A stretch of 64,000 nucleotides of DNA from Phytohabitans houttuyneae (GCF_011764425.1 NZ_BLPF01000004.1:1-64000), one strand, 5' to 3'. Positions 1 to 11,506 are shown, counted from the first letter of the stretch. Notes: generated from the sequence alone by a model not told the origin. Numbers and translations are program-made.

Positions 1-1257
1 GCGCGCGCCGCGGCGCTGGACCACGTCTCCCGCCGCCTCGCCGAGCGGGCCGACGAGGTGGCACAGCTGATTACTGCGGAAAACGGCAAACCGCTCAAGT
101 GGGCACGGGCCGAGGTGGGCCGCGGCGTCTCCACGTTTCGGTGGGCCGCCGAGGAGGCGCGCCGGTTCGCCGGTGAACTGCAGCGCCTGGACACGGACCC
201 GGCGGCCGCGGGCCGGGTCGCGGTGGTGCGCCGCTTCGCGCGGGGACCGGTGCTCGGCATCAGCCCGTTCAACTTCCCGCTCAACCTCGTCGCCCACAAG
301 GTCGCACCGGCCCTCGCCGTCGGCGCGCCGATCATCCTCAAGCCGGCCCCGGCCACCCCGCTGACCGCGCTGCTGCTGGGTTCGCTCCTGGCTGAGACGG
401 ACCTGCCGGCGGGCATGTTCTCGGTGCTGCCCGTGCCCAACGACCGGGCCGGCGCGCTGGTCGAGGACCCGCGGCTGCCGGTCGTGTCGTTCACCGGCTC
501 GGGCCCGGTGGGGTACGCCATCCGCGACCGCGTGCCGTACAAGCACGTGACGCTGGAACTGGGCGGCAACGCGGCGGCCCTTGTCTGCGGCGATTGGTCA
601 TCGATCGAGGACCTGGACTGGGCCGCGCAGCGGGTCGCGCTCTTCTCCAACTACCAGGCCGGGCAGAGCTGCATCGCGGTACAGCGCGTCTTCGTGCACG
701 AGTACCTCGAGGACGCCTTCGTCCCCCGCCTTGTAGCGGCCGTGGAGGCCCTGAAGACCGGCGACCCCTCCGACGAGTCCGTCGACGTCGGCCCGATGAT
801 CAACGAAGACGCCGCCAAGCGGGTGGAAGCCTGGGTCGACGAGGCCGTGGCCGCGGGCGCCACCCTCGCCGCCGGCGGCCGGCGCGACGGCGCCACCTTC
901 CCGCCCACCGTGCTGACCGGCGTACCGGCCGGCGCCAAGGTGGTCACCGAGGAGGTCTTCGGCCCGGTGCTCGCCGTGGCCCGGGTGACCGACGACGCCG
1001 CCGGCTTCGCCGCGATCAACGACTCCGCGTTCGGCCTGCAGGCCGGCATCTTCACGCACAACCTGCAGACGGCCTTCACCGCCCACCGCACGCTCGAGGT
1101 GGGCGGCGTCATCATCGGCGACGTGCCGTCGTTCCGCGCCGACCAGATGCCCTACGGCGGCCTCAAGGGCAGCGGCGTCGGCCGCGAAGGGCTCCGCAGC
1201 GCCATGGACGACTACACCGAACCGCGCGTCATGGTCCTCACCGGCGTCGACCTCTAA
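1..1257 (+). CDS. Aldehyde dehydrogenase family protein (5' end outside window)
   Basis: Oxidises an aldehyde to the acid with NAD(P)+ in the cytosol; the substrate cannot be read from sequence. The frame is open from base 1 (ARAAALDHVSRRLAER...), so the N terminus lies upstream of the window; a GTG at 58 is internal, not the start. The last 418 codons are visible. They hold the cofactor-binding region (SPFNFPLNLVAHKVAPAL), the glutamate in ELGGNA (codon near 556), the catalytic cysteine in AGQSC (codon near 670) and the C-terminal EEVFGPVLAV block. It is convergent with pgm, 52 bases away. Family assignment is secure. Confidence 0.93.
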   Translation, partial: ARAAALDHVSRRLAERADEVAQLITAENGKPLKWARAEVGRGVSTFRWAAEEARRFAGELQRLDTDPAAAGRVAVVRRFARGPVLGISPFNFPLNLVAHKVAPALAVGAPIILKPAPATPLTALLLGSLLAETDLPAGMFSVLPVPNDRAGALVEDPRLPVVSFTGSGPVGYAIRDRVPYKHVTLELGGNAAALVCGDWSSIEDLDWAAQRVALFSNYQAGQSCIAVQRVFVHEYLEDAFVPRLVAAVEALKTGDPSDESVDVGPMINEDAAKRVEAWVDEAVAAGATLAAGGRRDGATFPPTVLTGVPAGAKVVTEEVFGPVLAVARVTDDAAGFAAINDSAFGLQAGIFTHNLQTAFTAHRTLEVGGVIIGDVPSFRADQMPYGGLKGSGVGREGLRSAMDDYTEPRVMVLTGVDL

Positions 1258-1264
1258 AGATCAA

Positions 1265-1309
1265 GATCAAGAAAGGGGGCCACCGCGGTAGCTCGGAAAA
1301 TGAAATGGA
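1265..1309. repeat. Short intergenic element related to the 64-bp repeat
   Basis: The gap between the convergent aldehyde dehydrogenase and phosphoglucomutase genes contains CCACCGCGGTAGCTC followed by an AATGAAATGGATC stretch. The same two blocks, in the same order and more diverged, flank the 64-bp repeat copy near 52.1 kb. I read it as a shorter, decayed member of that family. It also sits between the 3' ends of two converging genes, as do the other copies. Relatedness is by eye only. Confidence 0.4.
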
Positions 1310-2965
<1,656 letters not shown>

Positions 2966-3025
2966 GACGTATCCTCTCGGGAAGTTGGGAAGCGGTTTCG
3001 ATCGTAGTCGCGTGGGAGGCTTCTG

Positions 3026-3805
3026 TTGGCGGGAGACATTCGAGTCGTGGCGTTCGACCTCGACGACACACTCGCCGTGTCGAAGTCTCAAATCGACGAC
3101 CGCATGGCGAAGCTTCTCGCCCAGCTGCTGGCCCAGGTCGACGTGTGCGTCATCTCGGGCGGACGGTTCGAGCAGTTCGATACCCAGGTGCTGCGCCATC
3201 TGGACCTCGACACGGGCGTGCGTGAGCGGCTGCACCTGATGCCCACCTGCGGCACCCGCTACTACCGCTGGATCGACGGCGACTGGGGCCTGGTGTACGC
3301 CGAGGATCTCACCGAAGAGGCCAAGGACCGCATCGTGTCGGTGCTGGTCGAGGGGGCGAAGGCGCTCGGCATCTGGGAGCCCGAGCCGTGGGGCGAGATC
3401 ATCGAAGACCGCGGCAGCCAGGTCACGTTCTCGGCGCTGGGGCAGCGTGCGCCGGTCGACGCCAAGTACTCGTGGGACCCGGACGGCGCCAAGAAGGCGG
3501 CGCTGCGCGACTACGCGGCCGCCCGCCTGCCCGACCTGGAGGTGCGCAGCGGCGGTTCGACGTCGGTCGACGTGACCAAGAAGGGCGTCGACAAGGCGTA
3601 CGGGATGGGCCGGCTCATGCAGCACCTCGAGCTGTCCACCGACGAGGTGCTGTTCGTCGGCGACCGCCTCGACGAGGGTGGCAACGACTATCCCGTCAAG
3701 GCGATGGGTATCCGGTGCGTGGCGGTAACCCGCTGGCAGGACACCGCCGAGTACGTGGAGCGGCTGCTCACCACGCTGCCGGCCGCACTACCCGGCGACG
3801 TTTAG
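3026..3805 (+). CDS. HAD-IIB family hydrolase, phosphomannomutase-like
   Basis: A HAD-superfamily protein of 259 residues. The nucleophile motif [10 protein letters not shown] (Asp11, Asp13) is at the N terminus and the metal motif [13 protein letters not shown] near residue 212, which is the HAD-IIB arrangement also found in eukaryote-type phosphomannomutases. It may be a sugar-phosphate phosphatase or mutase; neighbouring pgm, the SIS gene and manA support hexose-phosphate work. The start is TTG at 3026, chosen because GGGAGG lies at the right distance upstream. Substrate is unproven. Confidence 0.85.
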   Translation: MAGDIRVVAFDLDDTLAVSKSQIDDRMAKLLAQLLAQVDVCVISGGRFEQFDTQVLRHLDLDTGVRERLHLMPTCGTRYYRWIDGDWGLVYAEDLTEEAKDRIVSVLVEGAKALGIWEPEPWGEIIEDRGSQVTFSALGQRAPVDAKYSWDPDGAKKAALRDYAAARLPDLEVRSGGSTSVDVTKKGVDKAYGMGRLMQHLELSTDEVLFVGDRLDEGGNDYPVKAMGIRCVAVTRWQDTAEYVERLLTTLPAALPGDV

Positions 3806-3888
3806 GATCATCGCAGCGTCCCGATGGATCGGCGTTGGTCGCGGGCCAGCGACCAACGCGGGACCACAGTGCTTGGAAGGAGCGTCCG

Positions 3889-4071
3889 GTGTCGCTGGAC
3901 ACGCAGTTGCTGGAGATCCTCGCGTGCCCGGACACGCATCACGCACCGCTGGAGTACGACGCCGCCGCCGAGACCCTGACCTGCACCGAGTGCGGGCGGA
4001 TCTTCGAGGTGCGCGACGGTATCCCGGTGCTGCTGCTGGACGAGGCTCGCAACCCTGAGGGCGAGAAATGA
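3889..4071 (+). CDS. Trm112 family protein
   Basis: A 60-residue protein with the Trm112/UPF0434 pattern: LACP near the N terminus, CTECGR in the middle and VRDGIPVLLLDEA at the end. These are small zinc-ribbon-like proteins; eukaryotic Trm112 activates methyltransferases, while the bacterial role is poorly known. The GTG start has GGAAGGAG 6-7 bases upstream. The stop overlaps the ATG of the SIS gene (ATGA), implying translational coupling. In related actinomycetes this gene sits in the same place beside phosphomannose genes. Confidence 0.88.
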   Translation: MSLDTQLLEILACPDTHHAPLEYDAAAETLTCTECGRIFEVRDGIPVLLLDEARNPEGEK

Positions 4072-5252
4072 GCGCTAGCGTGCGCGGCCGGCGCACTGTC
4101 GACGAAGCCCTGCTGGACGATCCGGCCGGGATGGCGGAAAACGACCCGGGCGGCATGCTGCGGGCCACCGCTTCCGCCGGTGCCCAGGTCCGCGAGTCGG
4201 CCGCCCTCGCCGCGGAGGCCAATCTCGCCGTGCTGAGCGACGAGGGCCGCCCCCGCGCCGTCGTGATCGCCGGCATCGGCACCGCCGGCCGCACCGGCGA
4301 GATCCTGGCGACGGTCGCCGGTCCACGCTGCCCCGTACCCGTGATCGCGCACCGCAGCGCCGGCGTGCCCGGCTGGGTCGGCGCCGCCGACGTGGTGATC
4401 GCGGTCAGCGCCTCCGGCCGCAGCCCCGAGGCGCTCGGCGCCGCCGAGGCCGCCTCCCGCCGGGGTGCCCGCCTGGTCGCCGTCGGCGCGCCCGACTCGC
4501 TGTTGCAGTCGGTGGCCGAGAGCGCGCGGGCGCCGTTCATCCCGGTGCCGCGGCGCGCGCCCGCCCGCGCGAGCCTGTGGGCACTGACCGTCCCGGTGCT
4601 GCTCGCCGCCCGTAGCTTCGGGCTGGTCAAGGTCAACGAGGCGGACCTGGCCGAGACCGCGGCCCGGCTCGACGCGGACGCCGACCGCTGCCGCCCGACG
4701 GCCGAGTCGTTCGTCAACCCCGCCAAGTCGCTCGCGCTCGGCCTTGCCGGCTCGGTGCCGATCGTGTGGGGCTCCTCGCCGCTGGCCGCCGTGGCCGCCC
4801 GGCGCTTCGCCGACACGATCTCGGCGAACGCCCGCTACCCCGTGGTCGCCGGCGCGCTCGGCGAGGCCGGCCGAGGCCGCGTGGGCCTGCTGGACGGCGT
4901 CTTCGGCGGGCTCGTCGAGTCGTCCCGCGACATCTTCGCCGACCCGGAGGAGGAGCAGGACGCGACCCGCCTGCGGGTCGTGCTGCTCCGCGACGGCGGC
5001 CTCGCCAACGAGGAGGAGGCCGACGAGCCGGTCGCGGTCGAAGAGAGGCGGGCCGACGCGATTCAGACGCTGGCCGAGCGCCGCGGCGTCCGCTGCGACG
5101 TGGTCACGGCCGAGGGTGGCTCCCCGCTGGAGCGGCTCGCCTCGCTGGTGGCCGTCCCCGACTTCGCCTCGATCTACCTCGCTCTCGCGCACGGCCTCGA
5201 CCCCATGGCCGTGCCGGCCGTCACCGAGATGAAGGAGCTGAGCAACCCATGA
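4068..5252 (+). CDS. SIS domain protein, phosphoglucose/phosphomannose isomerase-like (TobH type)
   Basis: 394 residues with a sugar-isomerase fold. The N-terminal SIS domain shows AVVIAGIGTAGRTGEIL and VVIAVSASGRSPEAL, the usual phosphosugar-binding region. A second SIS-like half carries PIVWGSSPLAAVAARRF. It resembles the bifunctional phosphoglucose/phosphomannose isomerase group and the mycobacterial TobH protein found next to manA. Catalytic competence cannot be judged by eye. It overlaps the Trm112 gene by ATGA and its own stop overlaps a small ORF at 5249. Probably one operon with the CDF transporter and manA. Confidence 0.8.
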   Translation: MSASVRGRRTVDEALLDDPAGMAENDPGGMLRATASAGAQVRESAALAAEANLAVLSDEGRPRAVVIAGIGTAGRTGEILATVAGPRCPVPVIAHRSAGVPGWVGAADVVIAVSASGRSPEALGAAEAASRRGARLVAVGAPDSLLQSVAESARAPFIPVPRRAPARASLWALTVPVLLAARSFGLVKVNEADLAETAARLDADADRCRPTAESFVNPAKSLALGLAGSVPIVWGSSPLAAVAARRFADTISANARYPVVAGALGEAGRGRVGLLDGVFGGLVESSRDIFADPEEEQDATRLRVVLLRDGGLANEEEADEPVAVEERRADAIQTLAERRGVRCDVVTAEGGSPLERLASLVAVPDFASIYLALAHGLDPMAVPAVTEMKELSNP

Positions 5253-5323
5253 GCGAGCGAATCATCAGGCGCAGCGTTTTCTGTGCCTCATGTCCGCCCG
5301 CAGCGAAGCGAGGGCGGGCATGA
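5249..5323 (+). CDS. Possible 24-codon coupling ORF before the CDF gene
   Basis: An ATG at 5249 overlaps the SIS gene stop (ATGA). The frame reads MSERIIRRSVFCASCPPAAK and four more residues, then stops at 5321-5323, overlapping the ATG of the CDF gene by another ATGA. This may be a translational relay rather than a functional peptide. The DNA also looks like a repeated element: GAGCGAGCGAATCATC-type sequence at gene starts is something I recall from Micromonosporaceae genomes, which would make the ORF incidental. Confidence 0.3.
   Translation: MSERIIRRSVFCASCPPAAKRGRA
5289..5322 (+). promoter_or_regulatory. Hairpin sequestering the CDF gene start codon
   Basis: CATGTCCGCCC (5289-5299) can pair with GGGCGGGCATG (5312-5322) over 11 bp with one G-U pair and a 12-base loop. 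The 3' arm includes the ATG at 5320 and the G-rich sequence just before it. Ribosomes translating the small ORF at 5249 would melt the hairpin, so it could make transporter synthesis depend on upstream translation. This is structure by inspection only. Confidence 0.4.
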
Positions 5324-6264
5324 GCACCTCCGGCGGCACCAGGGCGATCATCGCCGCGCTGCTGGCCAACCTGGGCATCGCGGTCACCAAGTTCATCGCG
5401 TGGCTGCTGACCCAGTCGTCGTCGATGCTGGCCGAGTCGATCCACTCCGTGGCCGACTCCGGCAACCAGGCGCTGCTCCTGCTCGGCGGACGCCGGGCAA
5501 AGCGCGAGGCCACCCCGCAGCACCCCTTCGGCTTCGGCCGCGAGCGCTACATCTACGCGTTCATCGTGTCGATCGTGCTCTTCAGCCTCGGTGGCTGCTT
5601 CGCGCTGTACGAGGCGTACCACAAGTGGGGCCACCGCGACGAGGGCATCGACAGCTGGCAGTGGGTGCCGATCGTCGTGCTCTCGGCGGCCATCATCATG
5701 GAGTCGTTCTCGTTCCGTACGGCGATCGTCGAGTCCAACCACGTGCGTGGCAAGGCGTCCTGGGTGCACTTCGTGCGCCGCGCGCGGGCGCCTGAGCTGC
5801 CCGTGGTGCTGCTGGAAGACCTCGGCGCGCTGGTCGGCCTGATCTTCGCGCTCATCGGCGTCTCGATGACGCTGATCACCGGTGACGGCACCTGGGACGC
5901 GCTCGGCACCGCCGCGATCGGCATCCTGCTCGTCACCATCGCGATCGTGCTGGCTCTGGAGACCAAGAGCCTGCTCCTCGGCGAGGCCGCCACGCCGGAA
6001 GACCTAGCCAAGATCGAGGCGGCGATCGTCGCGGGCCGCGAGGTCGAGCGGATCATCCACATGAAGACCCTGCACCTCGGCCCGGAGGAGCTGCTCGTCG
6101 CGGCGAAGATCGCGGTGCGCGAGCACGAGACGGCGGAGGACATCGCCCGGCACATCAACTCCACCGAGGCCCGCATCCGCGAAGCCGTACCGATCGCCCG
6201 GGTGATCTACCTGGAGCCGGACATCTACCACGTCCCGGCAGAGCCGGCACCCGTCGCGAGCTGA
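5320..6264 (+). CDS. Cation diffusion facilitator family transporter
   Basis: A 314-residue inner-membrane metal/proton antiporter of the CDF family that exports divalent cations such as Zn or Fe. Features seen are the first helices (AIIAALLANLGIAVTKFIAW), the family signature MLAESIHSVADSGNQALLLL with its metal-binding Asp, HPFGFGRERYIYAF, further helices to about residue 215 and a soluble C-terminal domain. I chose ATG 5320 over ATG 5290 because homologues begin close to this helix. It follows the SIS gene and sits 2 bases before manA, so it is probably in the same operon. Metal specificity is unknown. Confidence 0.9.
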   Translation: MSTSGGTRAIIAALLANLGIAVTKFIAWLLTQSSSMLAESIHSVADSGNQALLLLGGRRAKREATPQHPFGFGRERYIYAFIVSIVLFSLGGCFALYEAYHKWGHRDEGIDSWQWVPIVVLSAAIIMESFSFRTAIVESNHVRGKASWVHFVRRARAPELPVVLLEDLGALVGLIFALIGVSMTLITGDGTWDALGTAAIGILLVTIAIVLALETKSLLLGEAATPEDLAKIEAAIVAGREVERIIHMKTLHLGPEELLVAAKIAVREHETAEDIARHINSTEARIREAVPIARVIYLEPDIYHVPAEPAPVAS

Positions 6265-6266
6265 CC

Positions 6267-7364
6267 GTGCGGCTCCTCACCGGCCGCATCCGGCCGTACG
6301 CCTGGGGCTCGCGGACCGCGATCGCGCGGCTCCAGGGGCGGCCGGTGCCGAGTGAGGGGCCGGAGGCCGAGCTGTGGCTGGGCGCCCACCCGGGCGACCC
6401 GGCCACGGTCGACGGGACGAGCCTGACCGACCTGATCGCCGCCGAGCCCGAGCGGGTGCTCGGCGGCGCGGTCGTGGCGCGCTTCGGGCCGCGCCTGCCG
6501 TACCTGATGAAGCTGCTCGCCGCGGCCGCGCCGCTGTCGCTGCAGGCGCACCCGGACGCGGAGCAGGCCCGCGAGCGGTTCGCGGCCGGACACCCCAGCT
6601 ACGTCGACGCGTACCACAAGCCCGAGATGCTCGTGGCGGTGTCGGATTTCGAGGCGCTGTGCGGGTTTCGTGACCCCGCGGCGTCCGCGGCCGAGCTGTC
6701 CACTCTGGACGCGCCCGCGCTCAAGCCGGTCCTTGCCGCACTCGCCGCCGGCGACCTGCGCGCCGCGATGGCCGACCTGATCGCATTGCCCTCCGCCGTG
6801 GTCGCGGAGGCCGCGGCGGCGCCCGACGCGCCCGACCTGGTCCGCCGGCTCGCCGCCGCCTATCCCGGCGATCCGGGGGTACTGGTGGCGCTGCTGCTCA
6901 ACCACGTCACGCTCGCGCCCGGCGAGGCGATCTGGATGCCGGCCGGCAACCTGCACGCGTACCTCGAGGGGACCGGTGTGGAGATCATGGCGGCCAGCGA
7001 CAACGTGTTGCGCGGCGGCCTCACGCCCAAGCACGTCGACGTCGCGGAGCTCCTGCGGGTGCTGCGCTTCGAGGTGCTGGCCGACCCGGTGGTACCCGCC
7101 GAGCCCGTGAGCCCGGGGATCGTCACGTGGCGCACGCCTGCGGCCGAGTTCACGCTGCACCGGGTGCGCCCGTCAGCCGGCGCCGTGGAGCTGGCGGTGA
7201 CGGGGCCGCGGGTGGTGCTCTGCCTGGCGGGCGAGCTGGCCGTCGACGACGGCGCCGGCGCGGTGGAGCTGGCGACCGGACAGGCGGCGTTCGCGGCGGC
7301 CGGCTCCGGCGCGCTCACAATCTTTGGCGCCGGAGAGGCGTACGTCGCGTCGGTTCCGGCGTAG
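6267..7364 (+). CDS. manA: Mannose-6-phosphate isomerase, class I
   Basis: Interconverts fructose-6-phosphate and mannose-6-phosphate, feeding GDP-mannose for glycolipids and glycoproteins. It has 365 residues. Type I features are visible: YAWGSRTAIARLQG near the N terminus, the zinc-site LQAHPD, YHKPEM, and the later GEAIWMPAGNLHAYLEGTGVE block. The GTG start lies 2 bases after the CDF stop with no clear ribosome site, so translation is probably coupled. Context with pgm, HAD, Trm112 and SIS genes supports the assignment. Confidence 0.95.
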   Translation: MRLLTGRIRPYAWGSRTAIARLQGRPVPSEGPEAELWLGAHPGDPATVDGTSLTDLIAAEPERVLGGAVVARFGPRLPYLMKLLAAAAPLSLQAHPDAEQARERFAAGHPSYVDAYHKPEMLVAVSDFEALCGFRDPAASAAELSTLDAPALKPVLAALAAGDLRAAMADLIALPSAVVAEAAAAPDAPDLVRRLAAAYPGDPGVLVALLLNHVTLAPGEAIWMPAGNLHAYLEGTGVEIMAASDNVLRGGLTPKHVDVAELLRVLRFEVLADPVVPAEPVSPGIVTWRTPAAEFTLHRVRPSAGAVELAVTGPRVVLCLAGELAVDDGAGAVELATGQAAFAAAGSGALTIFGAGEAYVASVPA

Positions 7365-7475
7365 GTTCGACCTTGTAGCCCTCTGTGGGCCTGGCTTTTG
7401 TGGGCGGTTTCGGCCCCAAGCTGGGCGTTTGCGCCATCAGCACAGACGCACAGATCAAGAAATTTCCTGATTCAC

Positions 7476-7503
7476 TTGACACCGCCATAGCGCAATGTAA
7501 CGT
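7476..7503 (+). promoter_or_regulatory. Vegetative-type promoter upstream of ahcY
   Basis: TTGACA at 7476-7481 and TAACGT at 7498-7503 are separated by 16 bases, close to the housekeeping sigma consensus. It lies 247 bases before the ahcY ATG, implying a leader of about 240 bases. It is the best promoter-like match between manA and ahcY. Confidence 0.55.
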
Positions 7504-7509
7504 TGGGAC

Positions 7510-7749
7510 CACGCAGCGTTATCGCGACGAAGGTCCGAGTCACGCGCGGGGAACCAAACCGGGGGGATGCGCGGGGCGGTGGGAGTTGAGCGGAAAGCCC
7601 GCTCATGACCCGCCGCCCCGCGCGCTATTTGTGTGCCCGGTGCCGGTACCCGGGTCAAACGGCGGGCGGTCCGAGGCTTCTAGATGCCTTCGAGAGCGCC
7701 CGCGTATGGTGTGGGGTCGTTGCAACGAACGCGTTCGACAGGAGCTTTC
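7510..7749 (+). ncRNA. Structured 5' leader of ahcY, possibly a decayed ydaO-type riboswitch
   Basis: This 240-base leader has no credible ORF. It contains AAGGTCCGAGTC, then GGGGAACCAAACC and CGGGGGGATGCG, which resemble the first half of actinobacterial ydaO (c-di-AMP) leaders. The usual GGGGTGAATC is altered and the CAGCTAACCTCGTAGGCG end is absent. A compound hairpin follows: a 15-bp stem 7569-7583 with 7609-7623, enclosing a 7-bp stem 7587-7593 with 7599-7605. No T tract follows. The structure is clear; ligand identity is weak. SAH-riboswitch motifs are not seen. Confidence 0.35.
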
Positions 7750-9499
<1,750 letters not shown>

Positions 9500-9529
9500 C
9501 AGCCCGCCGTCCAGTCCCTGCGACCTCGA

Positions 9530-9838
9530 TCAGAGCATGTGTTGGGCCTGCGGGCCCACAACCTGTACAAGTTCTGACTCGAGCAATCGGAGCCACCGCC
9601 GCTGCACGCTCTGGAGCGTCGTCACGATCGGGCGGCTCGGTGTCTCGTCGACCGGGATCAGCACCGCGTGGTCGCCGGGGAGAACCATCAGCCAGGCGAC
9701 CACACGCCCGCCTGCGCCGTCCTCGTCGCGCCGGTAGAGGGCGAAGAGGCTCGGCTTTTCGTCAACGAACACCAAGCCGAGGCGCAACTGCCAGGGCAGC
9801 TCAGGAAGCTCGGGGACCAACGTCTGCTCGTCCAGCAC
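9530..9838 (-). CDS. Hypothetical protein, 102 residues
   Basis: A small acidic-to-neutral cytosolic protein (VLDEQTLVPELPELPWQLRL...). The frame stays open to 9961, but GTG 9838 has GGGAGG about 5 bases upstream and removes a low-quality cysteine- and arginine-rich extension, so I start there. It ends 30 bases before the small membrane gene on the same strand. No recognisable domain. It lies next to an XRE/DUF397 pair in a region that looks inserted between ahcY and efeU. Confidence 0.5.
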   Translation of the reverse strand: MLDEQTLVPELPELPWQLRLGLVFVDEKPSLFALYRRDEDGAGGRVVAWLMVLPGDHAVLIPVDETPSRPIVTTLQSVQRRWLRLLESELVQVVGPQAQHML

Positions 9839-9994
9839 GGCTGCCTCCCACGGTCTTGACCCCGACTTGGTGGCTGCGCGTCGACTCCGTTGTCGTCGTA
9901 CATCCCAGGGTGCATGGTGCGGGTCACAGATGCAAGTGCATCTGATGCATGTTCGTTGCAACCTCGCTGCTCCACTTGCGTTACGGTATGCACG

Positions 9995-10846
9995 ATGGCA
10001 GTGAAGCCAAGCCCGACCACCTTGCGGCGGCAGTTGGGCGCAGAGTTGCGTCGCCTGCGCGCCGATCGCACCGTGGCGGACGTGGCAGCTGAGCTCGGCT
10101 GGTCAGACTCCAAGCTGAGCCGCATCGAGACCGCCCACACGGGTGTCCGGCCAAAAGATCTGGACCGGCTGCTCGAGGCGTACGCCGTCGCTGAGGACGC
10201 CCGAGCACGAATCCGGGCGCTCGCGGGGCAGTCCCGGCAGCGAGCGTGGTGGGAGGCGTACGGTGACGTGCTGCCAAACGCCTACGAGACGTATATCGGC
10301 TTCGAAGCCGAAGCGGTCGGCATCTACAACTACGAGTGCCAGGTGGTGCCGGGGCTTCTGCAGACCGCCGAGTACGCCAGCGCGGTGATCCAGGCCGACG
10401 GCGTCTACGAGGACGACGAGGTCCACGGACAACGGGTCGCTGTCCGGATGGCGCGCCAAGCGGTCCTCACCCGTGATCCGCCACCGCAGCTGTCGGTCAT
10501 CGTCGACGAAGCGGTGCTGCGCCGTCCAATCGGGGGTCCGGACGTCATGCGTCGCCAGCTGACGAGCCTTGTCGAGGCGAATGAGCGAAAGATGGTCACG
10601 GTGCAGGTGCTGCCTTTCGCGGCCGGTGCCCATCGCGCTCTGGCCGGAGCGTTCATCATTCTTGAATTCGCTCGCGACGGAGACTCTCCGCTGGTCTACA
10701 GCGAAGGCATGACCGGCGGCGTATTTCGCAGCCGGCCGGACGAGCTTCGAAACTATTGGATGAGTTTCGAGGCGCTACGGGCAGCCGCGCTCAACCCGAA
10801 GAAGTCGGTCGACTTCATCAGCGCGATTGTGCGCGGCGAAAATTGA
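9995..10846 (+). CDS. XRE-family transcriptional regulator with DUF5753 domain
   Basis: 283 residues: an N-terminal helix-turn-helix (LRRQLGAELRRLRADRTVAD, then LGWSDSKLSRIETAHTGVRP, residues about 8-60) and a C-terminal DUF5753 region (YNYECQVVPGLLQTAEYA, VQVLPFAAGAHRALAGAF). This is the WhiJ-like layout common in streptomycetes and relatives, normally paired with a DUF397 protein, as here. ATG 9995 is chosen over the upstream frame because homologues start just before the helix-turn-helix. Targets are unknown. These pairs are typically accessory and vary between strains. Confidence 0.85.
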   Translation: MAVKPSPTTLRRQLGAELRRLRADRTVADVAAELGWSDSKLSRIETAHTGVRPKDLDRLLEAYAVAEDARARIRALAGQSRQRAWWEAYGDVLPNAYETYIGFEAEAVGIYNYECQVVPGLLQTAEYASAVIQADGVYEDDEVHGQRVAVRMARQAVLTRDPPPQLSVIVDEAVLRRPIGGPDVMRRQLTSLVEANERKMVTVQVLPFAAGAHRALAGAFIILEFARDGDSPLVYSEGMTGGVFRSRPDELRNYWMSFEALRAAALNPKKSVDFISAIVRGEN

Positions 10847-10884
10847 TTTAGAAGTTCACATTCCGAGAGAGGAAGTACCGGAGA

Positions 10885-11100
10885 ATGCTGCCTGCGTTCA
10901 GTGGCGACGGGCTGCGCTGGTTCAAGAGCCGGCGAAGCTCGGGGAACGGTGCCTGCGTTGAGGTGGCCTACGTGGCGTCCGGCGGAATTGCCATGCGTGA
11001 CTCCAAAGACCCTGAGGGCCCGATTCTTCAGTTCGAAGCCATGACGTGGCGGGACTTCGTCGGCTCCGTCCGAGCCGGCGAGTTCGACCGCTCAGCTTAG
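10885..11100 (+). CDS. DUF397 domain-containing protein
   Basis: 71 residues with the DUF397 signature: WFKSRRSSGNGACVEVAYV, then IAMRDSKDPEGPIL and FEAMTWRDFVGSVRAGEFD. DUF397 proteins are small partners of XRE/DUF5753 regulators and affect development or antibiotic production in streptomycetes. The ATG follows GAGAGGAAG and lies 38 bases after the regulator, so they are almost certainly co-transcribed. A strong hairpin follows the stop. Confidence 0.85.
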   Translation: MLPAFSGDGLRWFKSRRSSGNGACVEVAYVASGGIAMRDSKDPEGPILQFEAMTWRDFVGSVRAGEFDRSA

Positions 11101-11114
11101 CGGCTACCACAGTT

Positions 11115-11141
11115 CGAGGTGGTCCTGACAAGACCACCTCG
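11115..11141 (+). terminator. Hairpin terminator after the DUF397 gene
   Basis: CGAGGTGGTC (11115-11124) and GACCACCTCG (11132-11141) form a perfect 10-bp stem with a 7-base loop, 14 bases after the stop codon. There is no T tract, which is common for actinobacterial terminators. Confidence 0.6.
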
Positions 11142-11470
11142 ATCGTGTCCAGGATGCGCCGTGCAGCGATGAGTCCGGGGCGGGATGCGGCGCGAGTAGA
11201 AATCACTGAGTAGTCGAAGTGTGGGCGGCCGGTGCCTGCGCGAAGATGAGTCAATGTCGATGGCGGATAGGCGTCCGTGACTCGAAGAGTCGTAATGCTG
11301 TCGCCTTCTCATTCACAAATGCTTCGTGGCGAAGCTTCATCGCTGGTCTTCCGACGCGTGGGCGCCACACGCAATGATCTTGATTGAGTCCAAAGTGCCT
11401 GGTCGGGCGGTGCGCGTCACATGGTGCTGGCTTGACTTGGGGTGGCGAGACGAGGGAAGGTGTGGCTGCC
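11142..11470. other. Non-coding gap of lower GC between the DUF397 and efeU genes
   Basis: About 330 bases with lower GC than the surroundings and no ORF with convincing codon use or start site. It contains a short inverted repeat (GACTC, 3-base loop, GAGTC, near 11280) and a TTGACT at 11432-11437 with no good -10 partner at standard spacing. I see no RNA gene or mobile-element ends. It probably includes the efeU promoter. Confidence 0.4.
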
Positions 11471-11489
11471 CTAAGTTAGGGGCGCCTAA
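11471..11489 (+). promoter_or_regulatory. Candidate IdeR/DtxR iron box before efeU
   Basis: CTAAGTTAGGGGCGCCTAA matches the 19-base IdeR/DtxR consensus at 13 positions by my hand alignment, including the TTAGG and CCTAA cores. It ends 17 bases before the efeU ATG, a position where a bound repressor would block transcription. An iron-uptake operon downstream is the expected target. It needs a matrix scan to be sure. Confidence 0.45.
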
Positions 11490-11506
11490 GGATCCGGAGT
11501 TACGCC

